Assembly (NCBI GenBank): GCA_934631055.1
Contig: CAKTXP010000170.1
Coordinates: 1 to 5,290, forward strand
Source: an uncultured Clostridia bacterium
Lineage (GTDB): Bacteria > Bacillota > Clostridia > Christensenellales > Aristaeellaceae
Direction of reading: 5' to 3'
Length of the DNA: 5,290 nucleotides
Below are positions 1 to 5,290 of the stretch, in pieces. A model generated the notes under the pieces. The model saw only the letters and a list, made by a program, of their open reading frames with translations, made no database searches and was not told the origin of the DNA. Positions within the stretch are counted from its first letter, which is position 1, and every line of letters starts with the position of its first letter. A program made the position numbers and the translations under genes.

Positions 1-27
1 TGGATCATTAAATATGGTGAAAGAGTC

Positions 28-777
28 TTACTCGAACTCGACGACCTGCGTCCAGCGCGTCAGGAATTCCTTTTCCGCGCCATGCTTCTTGGTCATCTGC
101 GCAGCGGCAACGATGGGCAGCCACTTTTGAACATACTGCATCGCAATGTCGTTCTTCTTGCAGAAGAGTTTGAGATACTGATCCGCTTTTTTCTGATCCT
201 CCAGCGCGAAGAGCAGATAGGTCATCGCGGCGTCCGCGGACGCGTTGCCGATGGCGGCATGCGCCCAGTCGAGGATATAGACTTTGCCGTCCTCGCCGAT
301 AAGAACGTTGGTCGGGTTGAAGTCGCCATGCGTGATCTTCGTGTGCGGCTTCATGTTTTCAAGACGCACATGCAGCTCGTAGCGCGTCGTCGCGTCCAGC
401 TCGTCGCGCAGGGACGAGATCTGCGTATTGAGCTTATCCTTCAGGCGTCCCATCTGCTTGCAGGTGTGCTTATGGATATCGCTCTGAATATCTACGAACT
501 GCTCCATCAGGCTGTCGATATCCTCCGGATTCTCCTGCATGAGCTGCGCCATGGTCTTGCCCGGAATATTCCGAATGACCAGCGCCCAGCCCTCGCCCGT
601 GTCTTTAATCTCCAGCAGCTCCGGCACATTCAGCCCGACTTCTTCCGCCAGCGCATGGTTGAAAGCTTCCTTGATGACGGCGCTCTTGGGATAGCCCGCC
701 TTGAATTGCTTGATGATCTTGTCGCCGTCGCGGTAGACCGTCTTAGTCCCGCGCTCTACGATGATTTCCTTGCTCAT
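28..777 (-). CDS. APH/choline-kinase-like small-molecule phosphotransferase, substrate unknown
   Basis: This is a 249-residue cytoplasmic protein with the aminoglycoside-phosphotransferase/choline-kinase fold, which moves the ATP gamma-phosphate to a small-molecule hydroxyl. The catalytic loop HGDFNPTNVL is at residues 150-159, giving catalytic Asp152 and metal-binding Asn157. The metal-binding Asp of the DFG-like site is Asp170 in the ILDWAHAAIG segment. An ATP-binding lysine is likely Lys23 (KIIKQFK), with a helix-C glutamate at Glu37 or nearby. All the residues needed for catalysis appear present and the length is normal for the compact APH-like families; I think it resembles the TIGR02172 group, from memory only. 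There is no signal peptide or membrane segment. AGGAGG lies 7 nt before the ATG, which fixes the start. It lies 102 bp downstream of adhE on the same strand, separated by a hairpin; no clear promoter of its own was found. The substrate cannot be told from sequence, and there is no specific sign that it is an antibiotic-resistance enzyme. Confidence 0.85.
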   Translation of the reverse strand: MSKEIIVERGTKTVYRDGDKIIKQFKAGYPKSAVIKEAFNHALAEEVGLNVPELLEIKDTGEGWALVIRNIPGKTMAQLMQENPEDIDSLMEQFVDIQSDIHKHTCKQMGRLKDKLNTQISSLRDELDATTRYELHVRLENMKPHTKITHGDFNPTNVLIGEDGKVYILDWAHAAIGNASADAAMTYLLFALEDQKKADQYLKLFCKKNDIAMQYVQKWLPIVAAAQMTKKHGAEKEFLTRWTQVVEFE

Positions 778-784
778 GTTGAAT

Positions 785-790
785 CCTCCT
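785..790 (-). promoter_or_regulatory. Ribosome binding site of the phosphotransferase gene
   Basis: A perfect AGGAGG on the minus strand sits 7 nt upstream of the ATG at 775-777. It supports that start and shows that the gene is translated independently even if it is co-transcribed with adhE. Confidence 0.85.
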
Positions 791-833
791 AAACGGTTTT
801 ACATGGCTTCTTCTAAAAGAAACGGAAGGATGC

Positions 834-862
834 ACGTTCTCCCCCCGTTAGAGAGAGAACGC
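834..862 (-). terminator. Hairpin after adhE; weak terminator, attenuator or 3'-end stabiliser
   Basis: In minus-strand RNA the arms at 851-861 and 835-845 form an 11-bp stem (CGUUCUC with GAGAACG, then UCUC with GGGG using two G-U pairs) closed by a 5-nt UAACG loop; 862 and 834 can add one G-U pair. It begins about 18 nt after the adhE stop, where a terminator would be expected. The following tail (UGCAUCCUUCC, with a U-rich run only some 12 nt later) is not a canonical U-tract, so termination may be partial. That would allow read-through into the phosphotransferase gene. The fold is seen in the sequence; the role is inferred. Confidence 0.4.
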
Positions 863-879
863 CCTCCCATCGCCTGCGC

Positions 880-3483
880 TTACGCCTTTTCGCCGTAATA
901 CGCCTTGAGATACATCGCCTTGATCTCCTTGAGCAGCGGATAGCGCGGGTTCGCTCCGGTGCATTGGTCGTCAAACGCATCCTCGACCATCTGATCCAGC
1001 GTGCTCATGAAGGTCTCTTCGCTGATGCCGTATTCCGCAATGGACTTCTTGATGCCGACCTTTGCCTTGAGTTCTTCGATCTTGTCGATGAACAGGTCGA
1101 GCGTCTCCTCGTCATCCTTGCCGCAGACGCCGCAGAAGTGCGCGCATTCCGCGTAACGCGCCAGCGTATGCGGATGGTCATACTGCGGGAAGGTACCCAT
1201 CTTCGCCGGTACTTCTGCCGCATTATAGCGCAGGACGTGGCAGATCATCAGCGCGTTGGCAACGCCGTGCGGCAGATGATGATACGCGCCGAGCTTATGC
1301 GCCATCGAGTGGCAGACGCCCAGGAACGCGTTGGCAAACGCCATGCCCGCCATGCAGGAGGCATCCGCCATCTTCTGGCGGGCTTCCGGATCAGCGGCGC
1401 CATATTCGTAGGCGCGCGGCAGATATTCAAACACGTTCTTCATGGATTTGAGCGCCAGACCATCCGTGTAATCCGTCGCCATCATGGACGCATACGCTTC
1501 CAGACCATGCGTCAATACGTCGATACCGGAGGCAGAGGTCAGCCCTCGCGGCTGATTCATCATGTTATCCGCGTCAACGATTGCCATGTTCGGCAGCAGC
1601 TCGTAATCCGCCAGCGGATACTTCGTCCCCGTGCGGTCGTCTGTAATAACGGCAAACGGCGTGACCTCAGAGCCCGTGCCGGAAGAGGTCGGGATGGCGA
1701 CGAAATACGCCTTTTCGCCCATCTTCGGGAAGGTGTAAACGCGTTTGCGGATATCCATAAAGCGCATCGCCATATCCAGGAAGTCCACTTCCGGATGCTC
1801 ATACATCACCCACATGATCTTGCCGGCGTCCATTGCGGAACCGCCGCCCAGCGCGATGATGCAGTCCGGCTCGAACAGGCGCATTGCCTGCGCACCCTTG
1901 AGCGCGGAGGAAAGATTCGGATCCGGCGCAACATCGTAGAAGCAGGTGTGCTGAATGCCCAGCTCGTCAAGCTTCGCTTCGATCGGCGCGACATACCCGT
2001 TCTTATAGAGGAAGCTGTCGGTGACGATAAAGCACTTCTTCTTGCCCATCACCGTGCCCAGCTCATCGAGCGCCACCGGCATGCAGCCCTTCTTAAAGTA
2101 CACCTTCTGCGGCGCGCGGAACCAAAGCATGTTCTCTCTCCTCTCGGCAACGGTCTTGATATTGAGCAGATGCTTCACGCCGACGTTTTCAGAAACGGAG
2201 TTGCCGCCCCAAGTGCCGCAGCCCAGCGTGAGCGACGGCGCCATCTTGAAGTTATACAGGTCGCCGATACCGCCGAAGCTCGACGGCGTATTGATGACGA
2301 TGCGGCAGGCTTCCATCCGCTCGGCATGCTTGAGAATCTTCTCCTTCTGCGCCGGATGGATGTACAGCGACGCCGTATGACCGTGACCGCCGTCGCAGAC
2401 CAGCGTTTCCGCCTTATCGAGCGCCTCGTCAAAGTCCTTAGCATGGTACATCGCCAGCACCGGAGAAAGCTTCTCATGTGCAAACTCTTCGGAGATATCG
2501 ACGCTTTCGACTTCGCCGATGAGGATCTTCGTCTCTTCCGGCACATCCACGCCCGCCAGTTTAGCGATGGTATATGCGCTCTGACCGACGATCTTCGCGT
2601 TCAGCGCGCCGTTGATGAGGATGGTATGGCGCACCTTATCCAGCTCGTCGCCCTTGAGGAAATAGCAGCCGCGGCGCTCGAATTCGTCGCGCACAGGCTG
2701 ATAAACGCTGTCCAGCACGGTCACGCTCTGCTCGGATGCGCAGATCATGCCGTTGTCGAACGTCTTGGAATGGATGATGGAGCTGACCGCCAGCTTGATA
2801 TCGGCAGTCTCGTCGATGATAACCGGCGTGTTGCCCGCGCCGACGCCCAGCGCCGGTTTACCAGAGGAATACGCCGCATGCACCATGCCGGGGCCGCCCG
2901 TCGCCAGAATGATATCCGCTTCATGCATCAATTCGCCCGTCAGCTCAAGGCTCGGGTATTCGATGCAGCCGATGATGCCTTCCGGTGCGCCCGCCTTGAC
3001 AGCCGCTTCGTAAACGATGCGTGCGGCTTCCGCGGTGCATTTCTTGGCACGGGGATGCGGACTGATGAGGATGGCGTTGCGGGTCTTCAGGCACAGCAGC
3101 GCCTTGAAGATGGCGGTAGACGTCGGATTCGTCGTCGGGATGACCGCCGCGACCAAGCCGATCGGCTCCGCAATCTTCTTGATGCCGAACGCATCGTCCT
3201 TTTCGATGACGCCGACCGTCTTTGTGTCGCGGTACGCATGGTAGATATACTCGCTGGCGTAGTGGTTTTTGATGACCTTGTCCTCCATCACGCCCATGCC
3301 GGTTTCTTCCACAGCCATTTTAGCCAGCGGGATGCGCGCCTTGTTCGCCGCCATCGCCGCTTCAAAGAAAATATGATCCACCTGCTCCTGCGTGAACTTG
3401 GCGAATTCGCGCTGTGCCGCACGCATGATGCGCATGCGCTCCTGAAGTGCCTCAACGCAGTCGATCGGTCTGAATTCCTGCAT
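880..3483 (-). CDS. adhE: Bifunctional acetaldehyde-CoA/alcohol dehydrogenase AdhE
   Basis: This 867-residue fusion enzyme reduces acetyl-CoA to acetaldehyde and then ethanol with two NADH, the ethanol branch of mixed-acid fermentation. Members of the family form cytoplasmic filaments called spirosomes. The N-terminal CoA-acylating aldehyde dehydrogenase domain (about 1-440) carries a nucleotide-binding stretch near 195-220 (TGGPGMV, GVGAGN) and the catalytic Cys248 in FDNGMICASEQSV. After a linker near 450, the iron-dependent alcohol dehydrogenase domain has GGGSAMDAGK (546-555), PTSSGTGSEVTPF (598-610) and iron ligands Asp655, His659, His725 and His739. Their spacing matches the E. coli ligands I recall (653, 657, 723, 737). 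Both active sites look intact and the length is typical. The start is ATG at 3481-3483, with AGGAGG 9 nt upstream. An in-frame ATG at 3490-3492 abuts the AGGAGG and is too close, and the open frame extending to 3579 runs through the promoter. The gene is driven by its own consensus promoter. Confidence 0.97.
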   Translation of the reverse strand: MQEFRPIDCVEALQERMRIMRAAQREFAKFTQEQVDHIFFEAAMAANKARIPLAKMAVEETGMGVMEDKVIKNHYASEYIYHAYRDTKTVGVIEKDDAFGIKKIAEPIGLVAAVIPTTNPTSTAIFKALLCLKTRNAILISPHPRAKKCTAEAARIVYEAAVKAGAPEGIIGCIEYPSLELTGELMHEADIILATGGPGMVHAAYSSGKPALGVGAGNTPVIIDETADIKLAVSSIIHSKTFDNGMICASEQSVTVLDSVYQPVRDEFERRGCYFLKGDELDKVRHTILINGALNAKIVGQSAYTIAKLAGVDVPEETKILIGEVESVDISEEFAHEKLSPVLAMYHAKDFDEALDKAETLVCDGGHGHTASLYIHPAQKEKILKHAERMEACRIVINTPSSFGGIGDLYNFKMAPSLTLGCGTWGGNSVSENVGVKHLLNIKTVAERRENMLWFRAPQKVYFKKGCMPVALDELGTVMGKKKCFIVTDSFLYKNGYVAPIEAKLDELGIQHTCFYDVAPDPNLSSALKGAQAMRLFEPDCIIALGGGSAMDAGKIMWVMYEHPEVDFLDMAMRFMDIRKRVYTFPKMGEKAYFVAIPTSSGTGSEVTPFAVITDDRTGTKYPLADYELLPNMAIVDADNMMNQPRGLTSASGIDVLTHGLEAYASMMATDYTDGLALKSMKNVFEYLPRAYEYGAADPEARQKMADASCMAGMAFANAFLGVCHSMAHKLGAYHHLPHGVANALMICHVLRYNAAEVPAKMGTFPQYDHPHTLARYAECAHFCGVCGKDDEETLDLFIDKIEELKAKVGIKKSIAEYGISEETFMSTLDQMVEDAFDDQCTGANPRYPLLKEIKAMYLKAYYGEKA

Positions 3484-3492
3484 ACTGTTCAT

Positions 3493-3498
3493 CCTCCT
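3493..3498 (-). promoter_or_regulatory. Ribosome binding site that decides the adhE start
   Basis: AGGAGG on the minus strand touches the in-frame ATG at 3490-3492 directly but leaves a normal 9-nt spacer to the ATG at 3481-3483. The second ATG, beginning MQEFRPID, is therefore the likely start. Confidence 0.8.
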
Positions 3499-3550
3499 GA
3501 AAGATCGGATTGTTGATGATGCCGTCCTTGTTATTTCCTTGACGATGTGC

Positions 3551-3579
3551 ATTATACGCGCTTCGAGTGCATTTGTCAA
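3551..3579 (-). promoter_or_regulatory. Consensus sigma-A promoter of adhE
   Basis: The minus strand carries a perfect -35 TTGACA (3574-3579), a 17-bp spacer and a perfect -10 TATAAT (3551-3556). Transcription should begin near 3544, leaving a leader of about 60 nt before the adhE ATG. A core promoter matching consensus at all 12 positions is intrinsically strong and implies that control comes mainly from a repressor or other trans factor. It also shows that the open frame reaching 3579, whose TTG is part of the -35 box, is not the coding start. Confidence 0.9.
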
Positions 3580-3590
3580 ACTTTAAACGA
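3573..3590 (-). promoter_or_regulatory. Candidate Rex-type redox operator overlapping the adhE -35
   Basis: On the minus strand TCGTTTAAAGTTTGACAA matches the clostridial-style Rex pattern TTGTTAA-N4-TTAACAA at 11 of 14 positions, and it covers the -35 box. Rex is the NADH-sensing repressor known to control adhE-type genes in many Firmicutes. Part of the match comes from the -35 hexamer itself, so the support is modest and no Rex gene is visible here. Confidence 0.3.
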
Positions 3591-3650
3591 ATTCCATTTC
3601 AACAAGGTTCTGAACCCCGTTTTGTGAATCTTGACAGAATCTAAATTTAT

Positions 3651-3667
3651 TCAGGGGTTGACCCTGA
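3651..3667. repeat. Near-palindrome TCAGGGGTTGACCCTGA
   Basis: A perfect 6-bp inverted repeat (TCAGGG with CCCTGA) surrounds a 5-bp centre, GTTGA. It is a GC-rich island inside AT-rich DNA, about 115 bp upstream of the expected adhE transcription start. It has no T-tract on either side, so it is unlikely to be a terminator; a dimeric protein-binding site is the natural guess. Confidence 0.5.
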
Positions 3668-3704
3668 TTCTTCCCATCTTTCTGCGGAAGTATTCACGCT
3701 TTAA

Positions 3705-3722
3705 TTCTGCATTTTTTCACAA
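3705..3722. promoter_or_regulatory. Distal Rex-like operator candidate
   Basis: TTCTGCATTTTTTCACAA matches TTGTGAA-N4-TTCACAA at 12 of 14 positions, with the right half perfect. Its centre is about 170 bp upstream of the expected adhE start, which is far for simple repression. It could cooperate with the site over the -35 or be a chance match in AT-rich DNA. Confidence 0.25.
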
Positions 3723-3752
3723 ATTCACTCAGAAAAAAACAGTTTGAATTTG
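3720..3752. repeat. Inverted repeat CAAATTCA-N17-TGAATTTG
   Basis: Two perfect 8-bp arms (3720-3727 and 3745-3752) are separated by 17 bp containing an A-tract. The arm centres are 25 bp apart, roughly two helical turns. Function is unknown; it may be a pair of operator half-sites or chance in AT-rich sequence. Confidence 0.4.
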
Positions 3753-3828
3753 CGTTTTTTCATGCCGATTCTATGCAAATGAACGCTTCGCCTTTTCTCC
3801 CCGCATTCGCCCTTAATTTGCGAAATAT

Positions 3829-3861
3829 AAAGAGGGCTATGCGCCTCGGCAAGCCCTCTTT
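3829..3861 (-). terminator. Rho-independent terminator of the aminotransferase gene
   Basis: A perfect 10-bp stem pairs 3852-3861 with 3829-3838 (AAAGAGGGCT with AGCCCTCTTT), and three further pairs (3840-3842 with 3849-3851) can form inside the loop across a one-base bulge. Read on the minus strand, the stem ends in CUCUUU and runs on into AUAUUU, an acceptable U-rich tail. It starts 13 nt after the stop codon at 3875-3877, so it insulates adhE from the upstream gene. Confidence 0.85.
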
Positions 3862-3874
3862 GTGAAATATTATA

Positions 3875-5053
3875 TTATCGTTTATATTTCTTTACGATAT
3901 CCAGCACCGCGTCCGCGACATATTCCGCGTTCTTCACGCCCAGCGTCGAATACATCGGCAGGCTGATCTCGCTTTCTGAGAACGCATACGCCTTCGGGAA
4001 ATCCTCCGGCTTATAGCCGAAACGATTGCGGTAAGCGCTCATCGTGTGCAGCGCGATGAAATGCACGCTGACGCCGACATTCCGTGCCTTCAGCTCTTCA
4101 ATGAACTGGTCACGGGAGATTGTCAGTCTCTCCGGAACGACGCGCATCACATACAGATGGCGGCTGTGATGGCAGTATTCCGGCGTCTTTTGCAGGCGCA
4201 GCTCCGGCACGTCGGCGAACGCTTCTTCGTATACCTTGACCGCCTCAAAACGGCGGCGCTGCATGTCGTCCATGCGGGAAAGCTGGGTTAGCGCCAACGC
4301 TGCCTGAATATCGAACATGTTGTACTTGTAGCCCGGCTCTTCGATGTCGTAGCGCCAGGAGCCCTCTTTGCCATAACGGTTCCACGCGCCCGCGCTCATG
4401 CCGTGGCAGGACAGCACGCGCGCCTTCTGGGCAATCTCGTCGTCGTCCGTAATGAGCGCGCCGCCCTCGCCGCAAGCCAGATTCTTCGTCGCGTAGAACG
4501 AATAGCTGACTGCGCCGCGCGGATGATGGCCGATCAATTCGCCGTTGTAACGCGTTTCGACGGCATGCGCCGCATCCTCGCTGAGGAAAAGATGATGCTC
4601 ATCGCAGATCTTTCCGATGGCGTCAAGGTCAGCCGCCAGACCGGAATAATGCACCGGAACGACCGCGCGGGTCTTATCCGTGATCTTCTTTTCGATCTCC
4701 TTCGGGTCAATCAGTCCGGTATCCACATCAATATCGGCAAAGACGGGCGTTGCGCCGACATGCAGGATGGTATTCGCCGTAGAAGCGAACGTCAGCGGCG
4801 TGGTAATCACTTCATCACCCGGTCCGATGCCCTTCGCCAGCAGCGCCAGATGCAGCGCCGCCGTACAGGAATTGACCGCGATACAGTGCTTTGCGCCCAC
4901 ATACTGGGCAAACTTCTCCTGAAACTCCATCGTCCGCGGTCCCTTTGCCCACCAGCCGGAGCGGATCGCATCCGCATCCGCCTGAATCTCCGCTTCCGAA
5001 ATATCCGGCAGACAGAACGCCATCCAATCCGGTCTTACTTTGAATTCGCTCAT
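3875..5053 (-). CDS. DegT/DnrJ/EryC1/StrS-family PLP sugar aminotransferase
   Basis: This 392-residue cytoplasmic enzyme belongs to the PLP family that transaminates keto groups of nucleotide-activated sugars, usually with glutamate as donor. It shows the N-terminal SGWWAKGPRTMEF (32-44), the phosphate-binding NSCTAALHLAL (61-71), PLP-pyridine Asp160 in SEDAAHA, catalytic Lys190 in FYATKNLACGEGGAL, and the C-terminal YNMFDIQAALAL and SVHFIALHTMSAY blocks. Length is normal and the active site complete. The pattern is closest to the ArnB-like, UDP-4-keto-sugar branch, but the substrate cannot be fixed. The start ATG (5051-5053, MSEFKVRP) has AGGAGG 6 nt upstream; the in-frame extension to a TTG at 5221 crosses the promoter and is rejected. 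It has its own promoter and terminator, so it is probably monocistronic. This is unusual for a family often found inside glycan clusters. Likely roles are cell-surface polysaccharide or glycolipid decoration. Confidence 0.93.
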   Translation of the reverse strand: MSEFKVRPDWMAFCLPDISEAEIQADADAIRSGWWAKGPRTMEFQEKFAQYVGAKHCIAVNSCTAALHLALLAKGIGPGDEVITTPLTFASTANTILHVGATPVFADIDVDTGLIDPKEIEKKITDKTRAVVPVHYSGLAADLDAIGKICDEHHLFLSEDAAHAVETRYNGELIGHHPRGAVSYSFYATKNLACGEGGALITDDDEIAQKARVLSCHGMSAGAWNRYGKEGSWRYDIEEPGYKYNMFDIQAALALTQLSRMDDMQRRRFEAVKVYEEAFADVPELRLQKTPEYCHHSRHLYVMRVVPERLTISRDQFIEELKARNVGVSVHFIALHTMSAYRNRFGYKPEDFPKAYAFSESEISLPMYSTLGVKNAEYVADAVLDIVKKYKR

Positions 5054-5059
5054 GTTGTT

Positions 5060-5065
5060 CCTCCT
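5060..5065 (-). promoter_or_regulatory. Ribosome binding site that decides the aminotransferase start
   Basis: AGGAGG on the minus strand lies 6 nt before the ATG at 5051-5053, selecting this start over the longer in-frame TTG at 5219-5221. Confidence 0.85.
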
Positions 5066-5114
5066 GATCCCTTTCCGGGCGCTTTCCGGCGGACGGAGCG
5101 GGTTTTCTTGATTT

Positions 5115-5143
5115 ATTATAGCACACAGCCCTCTATTCATCAA
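5115..5143 (-). promoter_or_regulatory. Sigma-A promoter of the aminotransferase gene
   Basis: On the minus strand, -35 TTGATG (5138-5143) is followed by a 17-bp spacer and a perfect -10 TATAAT (5115-5120). The expected start near 5108 gives a leader of about 55 nt. The position confirms the downstream ATG as the true start codon. Confidence 0.8.
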
Positions 5144-5150
5144 GGGACGG

Positions 5151-5179
5151 TTGCGCGCGCTATGGGCTGATGCTATAAT
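5151..5179 (+). promoter_or_regulatory. Extended -10 promoter reading rightwards out of the window
   Basis: On the plus strand TGCTATAAT (5171-5179) is a perfect extended -10 element (TGn-TATAAT). A poor -35, TTGCGC (5151-5156), lies at 17-bp spacing, as is typical when the extended -10 compensates. Its -35 is only 7 bp from that of the aminotransferase promoter, so the two are back-to-back and divergent. Transcription should start near 5186; the product is not determined inside the window. Confidence 0.6.
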
Positions 5180-5185
5180 GGGGAT

Positions 5186-5290
5186 ACGAATGATGGGGGG
5201 ACGATTGAGGCGTTGCCCCAAGTCCGGGAAACTCGCATAATCGCCTACGGCTCATTGCGATTTCCAATCTCCACCGCGCTGAATCCCGCA
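5186..5290 (+). other. Start of an unassigned rightward transcript with local hairpin potential
   Basis: About 105 nt downstream of the extended -10 promoter carry no recognised gene. A 6-bp hairpin AATCGC/GCGATT pairs 5239-5244 with 5257-5262. GATTG (5203-5207) can pair with CAATC (5265-5269), enclosing that hairpin, and TTGAGGC/GCCCCAA (5205-5211 with 5215-5221) nearly pairs. It may be an untranslated leader, the 5' part of a structured RNA, or plain intergenic DNA. One frame is open to the window edge from a stop at 5168-5170, but it has no clear ATG and ribosome binding site. Confidence 0.3.

Larger units (their letters stand above)
3580..3828. other. AT-rich intergenic region with small symmetric elements, no gene
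   Basis: About 250 bp between the aminotransferase terminator and the adhE promoter hold no credible coding sequence; the only ATG-started frames are about 12 codons or fewer and lack ribosome binding sites. It is clearly more AT-rich than the flanking genes. It contains a 17-bp near-palindrome (3651-3667), an 8-bp inverted repeat (3720-3727 with 3745-3752), a short direct repeat (3709-3719 and 3752-3762) and a second Rex-like site (3705-3722). It probably serves as the upstream regulatory region of adhE, but the individual elements are unproven. Confidence 0.5.

Noticed and set aside
1..27. A terminator downstream of the phosphotransferase gene
   Set aside because: The 27 bases left of its stop show no stem with a U-tract; any terminator would lie outside the window.
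82..792. A 236-codon open frame on the plus strand opposite the phosphotransferase
   Set aside because: The minus-strand frame has an intact kinase catalytic loop and a perfect ribosome binding site. The plus-strand product is Arg/Leu-rich with no motif.
964..3516. An 850-codon open frame on the plus strand opposite adhE
   Set aside because: It is the antisense shadow of a clearly real gene in GC-rich DNA. Its product is unusually rich in Arg, His and Asp with no recognisable domain, and its frame is explained by adhE codon bias.
3484..3579. N-terminal extension of AdhE by up to 32 residues
   Set aside because: The extension would have to be encoded by the promoter itself, since the TTG at 3577-3579 is part of the -35 box, and AGGAGG correctly serves the ATG at 3481-3483.
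3745..3762. A CcpA cre-like site in TGAATTTGCGTTTTTTCA
   Set aside because: When the central CG is aligned to the cre consensus, the required flanking TG and CA positions do not match on either strand.
3728..3766. A 12-codon minus-strand frame (MKKRKFKLFFSE) upstream of adhE as a leader peptide
   Set aside because: There is no ribosome binding site, no promoter close upstream, and no attenuator hairpin linked to it.
4403..5170. A 255-codon open frame on the plus strand opposite the aminotransferase
   Set aside because: It is a shadow of the PLP aminotransferase and runs across that gene's promoter; no domain is recognisable.
5054..5221. N-terminal extension of the aminotransferase by 56 residues
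   Set aside because: It spans the -35 and -10 boxes and the ribosome binding site, starts at a TTG without a good binding site, and its residues are not typical of the family.
5245..5290. A possible 3' end of another minus-strand gene (frame ending at the TAG at 5245-5247)
   Set aside because: Only about 14 codons are visible, and there is no recognisable protein and no proper terminator after it.

Overview
The window reads as ordinary chromosomal sequence from a fermentative, anaerobic Firmicute, most likely a clostridial-type gut bacterium. The evidence for this is strong AGGAGG ribosome binding sites in front of all three genes, near-consensus sigma-A promoters, GC-rich genes separated by AT-rich intergenic DNA, and a fused AdhE. 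This placement is inferred from sequence style and was not tested by a search.

All three supported genes lie on the minus strand. Reading with transcription, from right to left: (1) a DegT/DnrJ/EryC1/StrS-family PLP sugar aminotransferase (3875-5053). It has its own promoter (5115-5143) and a rho-independent terminator just after its stop (3829-3861), so it looks monocistronic. (2) An AT-rich intergenic region of about 250 bp (3580-3828) with several small symmetric elements. (3) adhE (880-3483), the bifunctional acetaldehyde/alcohol dehydrogenase that turns acetyl-CoA into ethanol and regenerates NAD+. Its promoter is a perfect TTGACA-17-TATAAT (3551-3579). (4) A 102-bp gap containing a strong hairpin. 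(5) A small APH/choline-kinase-like phosphotransferase (28-777) of unknown substrate, either read through from adhE or transcribed alone.

At the right edge an extended -10 promoter (5151-5179) fires rightwards, back to back with the aminotransferase promoter. What it transcribes lies mostly outside the window.

The genes do not form an obvious shared pathway: one is central fermentation, one is nucleotide-sugar modification (surface glycan or similar), and one is a small-molecule kinase. I see no mobile element, CRISPR array, tRNA, rRNA or defence system, and no convincing novel system. The points most worth a second look are the regulatory DNA in front of adhE and the unassigned rightward transcript. 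The two promoters also settle the true start codons of adhE and the aminotransferase, both of which have longer open frames running upstream through their own promoters.
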